Assembly (NCBI GenBank): GCA_946415795.1
Contig: CAMKTW010000002.1
Span: forward strand, 1 to 36,599
DNA length: 36,599 bases
Direction of reading: 5' to 3'
Source of the DNA: an uncultured Bacteroidales bacterium
Lineage (GTDB): Bacteria; Bacteroidota; Bacteroidia; Bacteroidales; UBA932
Shown here: one piece after another, positions 17,331 to 26,260 of the stretch
Position numbering within the stretch: the stretch's first letter is position 1
Layout: every line of letters begins with the position of its first letter
The notes under the pieces: model-generated
Told to the model about the DNA's origin: nothing
The model's input: the letters and a program-made list of their open reading frames with translations, nothing else
The model's database searches: none
Position numbers and translations under genes: made by a program

Positions 17331-17560
17331 ACTTTCTCTATATAATCAATCACCTCTTTTACCGTTTCAAAGCGGGGAGAACCCTCAAACTTGAATCCGT
17401 ATTTGTTCTCCAGCGCCAGGCTCACCAGCAGGATTGTAAGTGAGTCAAGGCCCAAGTCACGCACCATCTGGGAATCTTCATCTATCCTGGTAAGATCAAT
17501 CGAGGGGCGTATTTGCCAGACTATATCTTTCAGAGATTCAAAAATATCTATTCTTGCCAT
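17321..17560 (-). CDS. Acyl carrier protein
   Basis: 79 aa with phosphopantetheine-site motif DLGLDSLTILLV. Confidence 0.9.
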   Translation of the reverse strand: MARIDIFESLKDIVWQIRPSIDLTRIDEDSQMVRDLGLDSLTILLVSLALENKYGFKFEGSPRFETVKEVIDYIEKVCQ

Positions 17561-17570
17561 AGCTTATACT

Positions 17571-19061
17571 CTATTGATTACGTAATACCTTCATTGCTCC
17601 GTTGCGCTTGAAGTCATCTTTGCGGACGGTGACTTTAGTCACACGGTGGGTGGTGGGCAGCGTAGCGTTCACCTCATCTACCAGATTCTCAAAATACTTG
17701 ACTACATCCTCCCAGGGGGTCTCGCCAAACTCCTCTATACGGGGATAAATCTCTATCGCTATCACATTGCGTCCGTCCTCTTCTACCTCCTTCACAAGGC
17801 AGTCGCGCAGTTTGCTGCACTTATAGAACGGCTCCTCTATGCTCTCAGGGCTCACATTCTCTCCGTTGGAGAGGATAATCAGGTTCTTGATGCGGCCCAC
17901 GATATACATATAGCCGTCCTCGTCAAAGCGCACCAGGTCGCCCGTCTTAACCCAACCGTCTTCTGTGAGTGTCTCTGCTGTCTTTTCAGGGTCGCCATAA
18001 TAGCCCAGGAACACATTGTCGCCGCGATACCAAAGTTCGCCGTCAACCACCTTGACCTCCTGCTCCGGGTAAATCTTACCCACTGAAGTCGGACGCTCCT
18101 TGACATCGATATTTCCTGAAGTCAGGTTTGCGCCCTCGGTCATTCCGTAGCCCTCAAAGAGGCTCACGCCATAGGTATCAAACTCTGCAATCAACTTGGG
18201 CGGGACATTTGCAGCGCCAGAAATGATATACTTCAGGCGGCCGCCTAAGAACTTGGGGCTGTACATCTTTACCAGGCCCGACATTATCTCGCAGATGCCC
18301 GGCACTGCCACCATACAAGTCGGCTGAATCATCGGGAGCTTGGAGATAGTATCCTTGATATTGGGGCACGCCACCCACTTGGCACCAATCTGCAGCGGGG
18401 TGAGGGTCGAGCATATCAGGCCAAACACGTGGCTCATAGGGAGCACGTGCGCATATACGTGGCAGCCCAGACGCGGTGTGGGGGCATAGCAGCCGTTAAG
18501 GGAGCCGCGCATCAGTGCACGGTGAGGGAGAACCGCACCCTTAGGTGCACCGGTTGTGCCGCCCGTAAAGAAAATTGCGGCGGCATCGTTCTTATCTATA
18601 GTGGCAACCGGAGCCGCCTCTGCAGCACAGTCTGCCGTGTCAATCACTTTGCACGGAACGCCGGCTGCGGCATCTTTGAAATCCTTGCCGGCTGCCAGGG
18701 CCTTCACCCTGAACTTGGCGCAACACCCCGCGATGGCGGGAGCGGGCAGCTGAGAGGGGAGCATCAGGGCCACATATCCTGCGGATGTCACCGCCAGGAA
18801 CATCTCCACTGCCTCGGGTGTAGAATTGTCCAGGATTGCCACGGTATCGCCTTTGGCAAGCCCCAGGGAATTGAGCAACGCGCGCTTGCGTGCCACAAGA
18901 GAGCACATCTCGCCGTAGGTAACGGTGTTTTCCGTGTCGGACAGAGCGGGGAGATCGCGCCATTTTTTCTCAATCCAGGTCACATAATCTGCAAGTGTGG
19001 GGAGATACTCCAACTGAGCGAGTTCCTCGTCAGAGAGCATACTTTTAAAGTAATCTTTCAT
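17571..19061 (-). CDS. Class I adenylate-forming enzyme (acyl-CoA/ACP synthetase-like)
   Basis: 496 aa; IFFTGGTTGAPKGAVLPHRAL (P-loop-like), SLFEGYGMTEGAN, GDLVRFDEDGYMYIVGRIKNLIILSNGENVSPESIE, KRNGAMKVLR. Confidence 0.92.
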   Translation of the reverse strand: MKDYFKSMLSDEELAQLEYLPTLADYVTWIEKKWRDLPALSDTENTVTYGEMCSLVARKRALLNSLGLAKGDTVAILDNSTPEAVEMFLAVTSAGYVALMLPSQLPAPAIAGCCAKFRVKALAAGKDFKDAAAGVPCKVIDTADCAAEAAPVATIDKNDAAAIFFTGGTTGAPKGAVLPHRALMRGSLNGCYAPTPRLGCHVYAHVLPMSHVFGLICSTLTPLQIGAKWVACPNIKDTISKLPMIQPTCMVAVPGICEIMSGLVKMYSPKFLGGRLKYIISGAANVPPKLIAEFDTYGVSLFEGYGMTEGANLTSGNIDVKERPTSVGKIYPEQEVKVVDGELWYRGDNVFLGYYGDPEKTAETLTEDGWVKTGDLVRFDEDGYMYIVGRIKNLIILSNGENVSPESIEEPFYKCSKLRDCLVKEVEEDGRNVIAIEIYPRIEEFGETPWEDVVKYFENLVDEVNATLPTTHRVTKVTVRKDDFKRNGAMKVLRNQ

Positions 19062-19106
19062 CTTTACAGTATCAATAAGTTATAAGTTTTTTGCCAATGT
19101 AATCTG

Positions 19107-19114
19107 CAAATATA
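19107..19114 (-). promoter_or_regulatory. -7 box TATATTTG for the ligase/ACP/GNAT operon
   Basis: Reverse complement of caaatata; 45-50 nt before the ligase ATG; directly follows the upstream operon's U tract. Confidence 0.5.
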
Positions 19115-19147
19115 CAAAAAAAGAGGCCTGAAGGTACCTTCAGGCCT
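19115..19147 (-). terminator. Terminator of the glucan-locus operon: 24-nt perfect palindrome plus T tract
   Basis: aggcctgaaggt|accttcaggcct (19124-19147), followed on the minus strand by CTTTTTTTG. Confidence 0.7.
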
Positions 19148-19177
19148 GATAAGCTCTCTTGTGGTTCCAGAATTTGC

Positions 19178-20815
19178 CTAGTGGCTGAAGCCGAGCCTTT
19201 CGAGGCCGCGGCGGATGTCGGCATCGCGCATGAAGGTGTTCCAGAGCAGGCCGGTGCGCCAGTTCTCTATCATACAGACAATCGGGCCCTGGTCAATGGC
19301 GATGTAACTCTTGGCGAACCACTGATGTTCCAGTGAGAAGGCGTCGTAGAAACCGTAGTCGCCCCAAATCCTGTTGCCAAGTTTGTAATATAAGTATTCC
19401 ATCGCCGCCAAGGATTCGTCTGGAGTGTACGGCATACTGGAAATTGCCGCGGTGGGGGCTATCGTGCCGGTGTCGTTGGTGGGTGAGGATGCGGTATATC
19501 CGTTCCAATAGTCGCTGGCGGTGAGGCCCCAGCAGACGTCGCTGTAACCATAATATCCTTTGGGGTTGGCAGCGCAGTAGGCGTGGTTTATCCTGGAGTG
19601 GGCGACGTTCTGTTCCCAATAGTCGGCGTAAGCATCGCTAAGGTTGCGGGGGTCGAGGCCCAGGAAAGAGTAGTGGGCAAAGAACATCGGGCCGCCGTAG
19701 TCGGGACCCAGCGGCAGGGTGATGTCATAGAACTGCCTGTGGTTTCTGGTACCGGAAGCCCAGCCCTTGTCATAAACCTCTTTCGAAATGGGGTGGGTGG
19801 GAGACGAAGCTGCCAGCACATAAACTATCAGCGCCTCGTTCCAGCCGCGCACCTGCATATTCATCTTCCAGTCGTAGTCGGGCGACCAGTGCCAGTAGAG
19901 CACATCCTGCCCGCTGCGGGTGAAATGGTCCCATTCCACCGCCTCCCAAAGGGAGGTTATGCCGCTGCGGATGGAGGCCTCTGTGTCGTCGCTGCCGTCA
20001 AAGAAGGCGCGCAAGGTGAGCAGCCCCTCCATTAGGAAGGCGGTCTCCACCAGGTCGGCGCCATTGTCGTATGTGCTGAAAGCGATGGTCTTGCCGGTTG
20101 TGCCGTTAAGCCAGTGGGGGAATGCGCCGTGATATCTCACCGCCTTGTTCTGAAGGAACCCGACCACCTTGAGGGCGCGTGCCGCACCCTCTTCGCGGGT
20201 GATGAACCCCCGCCTGATGCCCACAGGGATGGCCATCAGGCCGAAGCCGCTGCCGCCAATGGTGACTGTCTCATCGCTGCCGAGCCTTTCGCGGGCGAGT
20301 CCGCTGGCGGGATGCGCATAGTCCCAGAAATATGCGAAAGTGCGCTCCTGCACCTTGGTGAGCAGTTCGTCGGTGGAGATTCTGGAAAAGACATCCCTGC
20401 TGTCGTCCAGCGCGGTTATGAACGAGAAGGTGAAACCTTCTACCAAATTTACGCCGAAGCCTTCGCCAGCGGCAATACCTATTCTGTATGGGGAGAACTC
20501 GCCCAGGGGATTCCTGGGGGTAAGAACCATTACAGACGGGTCATCGGCATCCAGATGTACTTCAAGTTCGCCTCCGGAGAAGGAGAGACAGGCTGCGACA
20601 GACACTTTGTCTAACTGTATTTCGCGTGAGAAGCTGAGTAAGATTTGCGGCTGCAGCGAGACGCCGTTCACCGTGCCTGACTCGAGAACAGCCTTACCAT
20701 CTATAGTGGCGGATACGACAATGGCTTTGGGAAGTGATTCGGGGCCAACATGCTGGCCGCATGAGGTCACTGCCATAACTATGGTGGCAGCAGCGATATA
20801 ACAAAGTCGGTTCAT
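19178..20815 (-). CDS. GH144/glucoamylase-like family lipoprotein with N-terminal Ig-like domain
   Basis: 545 aa; lipobox VMAVTSCGQ; FAYFWDYAHPASGLARERLGSDETVTIGGSGFGLMAIPVGIRRGFITREEG; SFLGLDPRNLSDAYADYWEQN; YIAIDQGPIVCMIENWRTGLLWNTFM. Confidence 0.85.
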   Translation of the reverse strand: MNRLCYIAAATIVMAVTSCGQHVGPESLPKAIVVSATIDGKAVLESGTVNGVSLQPQILLSFSREIQLDKVSVAACLSFSGGELEVHLDADDPSVMVLTPRNPLGEFSPYRIGIAAGEGFGVNLVEGFTFSFITALDDSRDVFSRISTDELLTKVQERTFAYFWDYAHPASGLARERLGSDETVTIGGSGFGLMAIPVGIRRGFITREEGAARALKVVGFLQNKAVRYHGAFPHWLNGTTGKTIAFSTYDNGADLVETAFLMEGLLTLRAFFDGSDDTEASIRSGITSLWEAVEWDHFTRSGQDVLYWHWSPDYDWKMNMQVRGWNEALIVYVLAASSPTHPISKEVYDKGWASGTRNHRQFYDITLPLGPDYGGPMFFAHYSFLGLDPRNLSDAYADYWEQNVAHSRINHAYCAANPKGYYGYSDVCWGLTASDYWNGYTASSPTNDTGTIAPTAAISSMPYTPDESLAAMEYLYYKLGNRIWGDYGFYDAFSLEHQWFAKSYIAIDQGPIVCMIENWRTGLLWNTFMRDADIRRGLERLGFSH

Positions 20816-20857
20816 AGTGACGGCAGGGAGATCCCTCCCCCTGCCGCCTGAAAAACA

Positions 20858-21730
20858 TTACATAAGAGCGATTGCAACCTCTTCTTTGCGGAGAGCCTGA
20901 ATCTCGGCCTCGGTGAGAGCCTTGTTGTAGATACGGAGCTCGTCGATGCTGCCGGAGAAGAAGCTCATCCAGTCTGCTGCACCTGCGTAGGTCTCGATCC
21001 AGGATGCCCAACCACCTACATAGAAAGCATTTGCATCAGAAGGAACGCATTTGCCCCAAGGCATCATGTCGCCGAATTCAGCATCCTTAACCTTGACGCC
21101 GTCCACATAGAGTGCCCATGCACCGGTAGATGCAGTGTAGGTATAGGCGAACTGGAACCAGGAGTTGTATTTAGCGAAAGCTGCATCCCATGTGTCGAGC
21201 CACATATTGGTTTCGCTGTCGTCGGCCTTCTTGAACATTATGCGGCCGTTGACCTGCTGCCTCTCGACGCCAGTCTCTTCGTCAACACCCTTGTTGTCGA
21301 ACATAACAACCAGAGAAGGCCAGTCCTGAGTGGGGAAGAGCTTGCCGTTAACGGAGAAGAGGCCACCCTTCTGGAAATCTTTGATATTCTTGACCCAGAC
21401 GGTGAAAGTTACATCTTCAAGCTTGCTTAGGGCGTTGTCGGCAGCGAGTTTGAACTTCATGTAAGCTTCATTGTTGTTGCCAGCGGTGTTTACATAACCC
21501 TTGCCGATATAGCCTTCGCCAAAGTCAGCGGCCCCGGCCTTTTTCTCAAAGGTGAAACCCTGGCCAACCTTTACAGCGTTGTCGGCTGCCTCGAAAGGCA
21601 TGTGGAGAACCAGGTTCTCTGCGCAGGTCTTTACCTCGGGAGTAGTGTCTTTAGGGTCATCTTTAGGGGTCTTTTCGCAAGCTGCGAATGCGAACATTGC
21701 AGCGAGTGCAAGTACAAATACTTTTTTCAT
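20858..21730 (-). CDS. LamG/concanavalin-like jelly-roll lipoprotein, possible surface glycan-binding protein
   Basis: 290 aa; lipobox AMFAFAACEKTPKDDPKD; FTVWVKNIKDFQKGGLFSVNGK...GAWALYVDGVKV...FFSGSIDELRIYNKALTEAEIQAL; directly downstream of SusD. Confidence 0.8.
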   Translation of the reverse strand: MKKVFVLALAAMFAFAACEKTPKDDPKDTTPEVKTCAENLVLHMPFEAADNAVKVGQGFTFEKKAGAADFGEGYIGKGYVNTAGNNNEAYMKFKLAADNALSKLEDVTFTVWVKNIKDFQKGGLFSVNGKLFPTQDWPSLVVMFDNKGVDEETGVERQQVNGRIMFKKADDSETNMWLDTWDAAFAKYNSWFQFAYTYTASTGAWALYVDGVKVKDAEFGDMMPWGKCVPSDANAFYVGGWASWIETYAGAADWMSFFSGSIDELRIYNKALTEAEIQALRKEEVAIALM

Positions 21731-21765
21731 TGTGTTGTTGATTTGTTAGTTGGTTGATATTAAGT

Positions 21766-23241
21766 TTAGTAGGTATATCCGGGCGTTGCGGGGAGGAAGG
21801 GATTCAGCTGCCGCTGGGCGGAAGGAATCGGGAACACCTCGTTCTTGCCTGCGGTGAAGCCGAGCGGGCCGAGCACCTTGGCGGCTTTGCCCCAGCGCAC
21901 CAGGTCAAAGAAGCGGTTCTCTTCGAGCGCCAGCTCTGCGCGACGTTCATCGTAGATATTCTCCAGGGAGGCGCTTGTGGCGGCAAGACCGGCACGTGTG
22001 CGCACCTCGTTGAGTGCCATATCGGCAGTGTAGCCGGATGTGGGAGCGATTGCGGCTCCATTGGCCATGGCTTCTGCAAACATCAGAAGCACATCGGCAT
22101 ATCGTATAATCCTCATATTGTGGTCCAGGCCGTAAGCATTGTACGAACGGTTGTTGGTGCGGGTAGGTACATAAACCTTGCCGTTGTAGTAAGGGTTGGT
22201 GCAGGATTCTATCACCACGTCCCCTTCAGCGGTGGTTTCGCCGCGCACAAGCAGGGTCACTTTTTTGCGGATATTGTCGCCACGGGAGTCCAAGAAGTCG
22301 ATAAGATTCTGGCTGGGAACCTTGTACCCCCAACCCTGGAACGGCTCTTTGTTGCCACGGGGTCCCTGGATGAAAGCGTAATAGCAGAGGGGCATGCCGC
22401 CGGTGCTCTGGCCCATGTCGGAGCTCTCTATCTCCATCAGCGACTCTGCGCCGCCTTCGTTCTCTACATTGAAAGCATCTTTGAAACGGCTCATCAGAGA
22501 ATAACGGCCGCTGGCGATAATGAGGTCAGTCAGTCTGGCGGCCTCGTTCCAATCTTCGCGGTACAGCGCAACCTTTGCCTTGAGCGCCATGGCCGTATAC
22601 TTGTTATACCGGCCCTTGTAATCTGTGTGGGAGTCGGGGACCACGGCTATGGCATCGTCCAGATCTTTATAGATAAAGGCATAGACCTCTTCTGGTTTCT
22701 TTGCGTTGGCCGTTGCGAGCTCGTCTGCAGTCATGGTGCGGTCAATGATGGGGACGGTGCCGAACAGGCGCACCAGGTTGAAATATGCGTAGGCACGGAT
22801 TATCTTGGCCTCGCCCCGGCACTCCACCACAGTCTGCCGGCCCGCCTCCGAGGTGATGGCCTCGGCAAACTTGTCCATGGATTCTATTGCATAGTTTGCG
22901 GCAGAAGAGATGTTGTAGAAATAGTTCCACATTGCCTCAACATTGTTGTTGTCGGGGCCGTAGGTGAACTTGTCCAGCTGAGCTACGGTAGGGCCGTCGG
23001 CTTCTGTGGAGCCTTTGTCGGCATCGTCGGAAACAATCTCCATCACGCCGACATAGTTCTGTGCCCATCCTTCACTGAGGCGCATGCTTGCGTAGGCGGC
23101 GCTCACGGGAAGGAACACGTTCTCCGGCTTGGAATAGTCCAGTCCTGCCGAGGGCATGGAGGCCTCGGTGCGGATATCGAGCAAATCGGAGCAGGATATG
23201 GCTGCAAAAGCAGCGAGTATTATGATGATACTTTTTTTCAT
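21766..23241 (-). CDS. SusD/RagB-family nutrient-binding lipoprotein
   Basis: 491 aa; lipobox IILAAFAAISCSDLLD; IIRAYAYFNLVRLFGTVPII; LEENRFFDLVRWGKA; PIPSAQRQLNPFLPATPGY. Confidence 0.95.
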   Translation of the reverse strand: MKKSIIIILAAFAAISCSDLLDIRTEASMPSAGLDYSKPENVFLPVSAAYASMRLSEGWAQNYVGVMEIVSDDADKGSTEADGPTVAQLDKFTYGPDNNNVEAMWNYFYNISSAANYAIESMDKFAEAITSEAGRQTVVECRGEAKIIRAYAYFNLVRLFGTVPIIDRTMTADELATANAKKPEEVYAFIYKDLDDAIAVVPDSHTDYKGRYNKYTAMALKAKVALYREDWNEAARLTDLIIASGRYSLMSRFKDAFNVENEGGAESLMEIESSDMGQSTGGMPLCYYAFIQGPRGNKEPFQGWGYKVPSQNLIDFLDSRGDNIRKKVTLLVRGETTAEGDVVIESCTNPYYNGKVYVPTRTNNRSYNAYGLDHNMRIIRYADVLLMFAEAMANGAAIAPTSGYTADMALNEVRTRAGLAATSASLENIYDERRAELALEENRFFDLVRWGKAAKVLGPLGFTAGKNEVFPIPSAQRQLNPFLPATPGYTY

Positions 23242-23245
23242 GGCC

Positions 23246-26245
23246 CTAGAAATTCATGTTTATACCGAAGGAATAGATGGACTGCATGGGATATACCGAC
23301 GAAGAGTCGATGCCGTTCGCGGTGGGAGAACCGCCGATCTCGGTGGTGAAGCCGTTATAGCCAAACAGGGTCAGGGGGCGCTGTGCAGAGAGATATGCAC
23401 GGATGGTGCCGCTGCCGAATACCTTGTGGAAGGTGTATCCCACCTGGACGTTCTGGATGCGGAACATAGAGCCGTCTTCAACAAAGAAACTGTTGCTCTG
23501 GGCCATCAGCTGCTCTGTGAGCACGCGCGGGGTGGGATATGTGTCGGAGGGTGCGTCCTTGCGCCAAGCGTTCTTATAGAAGTCATAGTCGTAGTTGCCC
23601 TCGGCAAACACCTGTTTGTTGAGACGCTTGCTGTTGAATATCTTGTTGCCGATATTGGAGTTGCAAACCACAGAGAAGTCCCAGTTCTTATAATTGAATC
23701 CAAAGTCAAAACCGAGCATCAGCCAAGGCAGGGGAGAGCCGAGATATGTGCGGTCGGCCTCCGTAATCTTGCCGTCGGGGGTGCCGTCTTCGTTACCGGC
23801 AAAGTCGTGATACTGGAAGAATCCTGCGCCGGTGGTCAGTTGTGTAACGTCGGCCATCTGGGCGTCATATTCGTTCTTGAAAATGCCGTCTACCTGATAG
23901 CCCCAGAAGGCTCCGATGGGGTAGCCCACCTGGGTCATGGTTGCGTAAGCACCGTTGGTGAGGGCTCCGGGGATATTGTCACGTCCTTCAAGTGCGAGCA
24001 CGCGGTTGTGGTTGAAGGTGGCGTTCAAGCCCAGGTTGTAGCCAAAGTCGTCGCCGATATTGTCGGCCCACTTGAGGGCCATCTCCACGCCGGCATTGAG
24101 CACTTTGCCGTTATTTGCGAGCAGGGTTGCCACACCGCCGCCGGTGGCCACGGGTGCATGGAACACAACGCGGTCGGTAACGCGGTAGTAGAGGTCGATG
24201 TCGCCGGAGAGACGGTTCCTTAGGAATGCGAAGTCGGCACCGACGTTGGCCTCGGTCACGACCTCCCACTTGAGATAATTCTGGTAAACCGTCTGAGCTC
24301 CGATACCGTCCACGAGGGTGTCACCAAACACGGCAGAGGAATCCACTCCGGAGTTGCCGGCAATATTGATGTCATTGGCAGGGACATTATCGTTACCGAG
24401 CATACCCCAGCTGGCGCGCAGTTTGAGGAAATCAAAGGTCTTGTTACCCTGCATGAAAGGCTCGTCGGTAACCACCCAGCCCAGACCGATTGAGGGGAAG
24501 AAACCCCATTTCTCCTGGTACTTTGAGCTGCCGTCGGCACGGAATGTCAGTGTTGCCAGATAGCGTCCCTTATAGCTGTAGGTGCCGCGGGTGAAAAATG
24601 ACAGGCCGTTGTAGCGTGAAGCACCGTCGGTCGCATTCTGGTTTTTATAAGAACCGTTCACCAGATAGCGGGCCTGGTCGTCGTAGTCTGGCACGTTGCT
24701 CACCACGCCGCGCAGCCAGCCGTTGTACTGCATACGCAGCGACTGCCCGGCCATAACAGAGAAGTTGTGGTCTCCTATCTGGTCGGCGAAAGTCAGGGTG
24801 TTGTCAAAAATCTGATAAGTGCCGTATGCGTAGGTCTTGTTGAGCGATGATACTGAAGTGCCCTGGGAGCCGCCCACGAAGTGTTCAGGAGTATAACTCT
24901 GCTGGTCGGCAAAGCTGAAGTCAAGGTTGTAGGAAGTTTTGAACTTCAGTTTTTCTGTGATGGTAGCCTCCGCATATATGTTGAACACACTCTTCAGACC
25001 TTTTTCGCGGCTGTTGGTGTAATATGCAGAAGCGGCCGGGTTACCGTATGAGTTGGGGTAACCGTAACGCTGGGGAGAATCAAAAGCGACAGGATACGCA
25101 TCGGTGTTGGCGTCGTTGTAAACGCCGTAAACCGGAGGGTTCACAAAAGCCTGGTAATAAACCCCGGAGTTGGGGTTATGCTGGTTGTGACGGGAAACCA
25201 CGGTGTTGATACCCATCTTTAGCCAGTCAGTCATAGTCTGGTCCAGACGTGCACGCAGGTTAAAACGGTTGTAATTGTTGGTGCAGTAGTTCATGATACC
25301 GTCCTGGTAAAAATAGCTCAGGCCCACCGAGTAGTTGGTCTTTTCAGTGCCGCCCGACAGATCGAGTGAATGGCTGTGGGTGAGAGCGTTATGTACCAGC
25401 TCTTTATACCAGTCTGTGCTGACGCCGTTATAGTCGGCTGCATTCTTTGCAGAGTCGGGATATACCAGGTTGTACATCTCTACATACTGCTCTGTATTGG
25501 CAAGCTTCATAATGTTGGTAGGCACCTGCAAGCCGGCATAGCCCTCGTAGCTTACGCGCACCTTACCCAGGTCGCCCTTGCGGGTGGTGACAATTATGAC
25601 GCCGTTTGCGGCCCGCACACCATAAATGGCAGCTGCCGATGCATCCTTGAGCACGGTAAGAGACTCGATGTCATTGCTGGAGAGAAAGTTAATGTTGTCC
25701 ATAAAAGCGCCGTCAACTACATATAGCGGGTTGGCATAGTCGCCGATGGAGCCCACGCCACGGATCTTTACGGACGGTCCGGCACCAGGGGCGCCGCTCT
25801 GGGTAATCTGTACGCCGCTGACCTTGCCCTGGAGAGCGCTCATCGGGTTGGCGGCCGTCTGGCGGGAGAGTTCTTCACCCTTGACGTTAACGATAGGTGC
25901 GGTGAGGTCCTTGGACTTCTGGGTGCCGTAACCCACGACAACCACCTCGTCCAGGAAGTTGACATCCTCTTTGAGAAGGATGCTTGAAGGGACACTGTTG
26001 GCCGGGAAGGTCTGGGTGGCATAGCCTATGCAGCTCACCTCAACCATTGATTCCGGCCCCGAGACTTTCAGGGAAAAGTTGCCGTCAAAGTCGGTCGAGG
26101 TACCGTTCTGCGTACCCACCTCCATTACGGTGGCGCCTACAACCGGTCCCAGATCGTCCGAGATGACGCCCTTCACCTGATATTGTGCCTGCGCACCCAG
26201 CGCAAACGACAACAGGATCAGTGTTGTGAGGATAAATTTTTTCAT
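23246..26245 (-). CDS. SusC/RagA-family TonB-dependent transporter
   Basis: 999 aa; carboxypeptidase-regulatory-like N-terminus, DEVVVVGYGTQKSKDLTAPI, plug IRGVGSIGDYANPLYVVDGAFMDNINFLSSNDIESLTVLKDASAAAIYGVRAANGVIIVTTRKG. Confidence 0.97.
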   Translation of the reverse strand: MKKFILTTLILLSFALGAQAQYQVKGVISDDLGPVVGATVMEVGTQNGTSTDFDGNFSLKVSGPESMVEVSCIGYATQTFPANSVPSSILLKEDVNFLDEVVVVGYGTQKSKDLTAPIVNVKGEELSRQTAANPMSALQGKVSGVQITQSGAPGAGPSVKIRGVGSIGDYANPLYVVDGAFMDNINFLSSNDIESLTVLKDASAAAIYGVRAANGVIIVTTRKGDLGKVRVSYEGYAGLQVPTNIMKLANTEQYVEMYNLVYPDSAKNAADYNGVSTDWYKELVHNALTHSHSLDLSGGTEKTNYSVGLSYFYQDGIMNYCTNNYNRFNLRARLDQTMTDWLKMGINTVVSRHNQHNPNSGVYYQAFVNPPVYGVYNDANTDAYPVAFDSPQRYGYPNSYGNPAASAYYTNSREKGLKSVFNIYAEATITEKLKFKTSYNLDFSFADQQSYTPEHFVGGSQGTSVSSLNKTYAYGTYQIFDNTLTFADQIGDHNFSVMAGQSLRMQYNGWLRGVVSNVPDYDDQARYLVNGSYKNQNATDGASRYNGLSFFTRGTYSYKGRYLATLTFRADGSSKYQEKWGFFPSIGLGWVVTDEPFMQGNKTFDFLKLRASWGMLGNDNVPANDINIAGNSGVDSSAVFGDTLVDGIGAQTVYQNYLKWEVVTEANVGADFAFLRNRLSGDIDLYYRVTDRVVFHAPVATGGGVATLLANNGKVLNAGVEMALKWADNIGDDFGYNLGLNATFNHNRVLALEGRDNIPGALTNGAYATMTQVGYPIGAFWGYQVDGIFKNEYDAQMADVTQLTTGAGFFQYHDFAGNEDGTPDGKITEADRTYLGSPLPWLMLGFDFGFNYKNWDFSVVCNSNIGNKIFNSKRLNKQVFAEGNYDYDFYKNAWRKDAPSDTYPTPRVLTEQLMAQSNSFFVEDGSMFRIQNVQVGYTFHKVFGSGTIRAYLSAQRPLTLFGYNGFTTEIGGSPTANGIDSSSVYPMQSIYSFGINMNF

Positions 26246-26260
26246 CAGGTTGAACAGGTA

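Noticed and set aside
21754-23349. 531-aa plus-strand ORF
   Set aside because: Fully antisense to a clear SusD gene; Gly/His/Val-rich shadow composition with no recognisable domain.
23156-24223. 355-aa plus-strand ORF
   Set aside because: Antisense to SusC and the SusD 5' end; shadow ORF.
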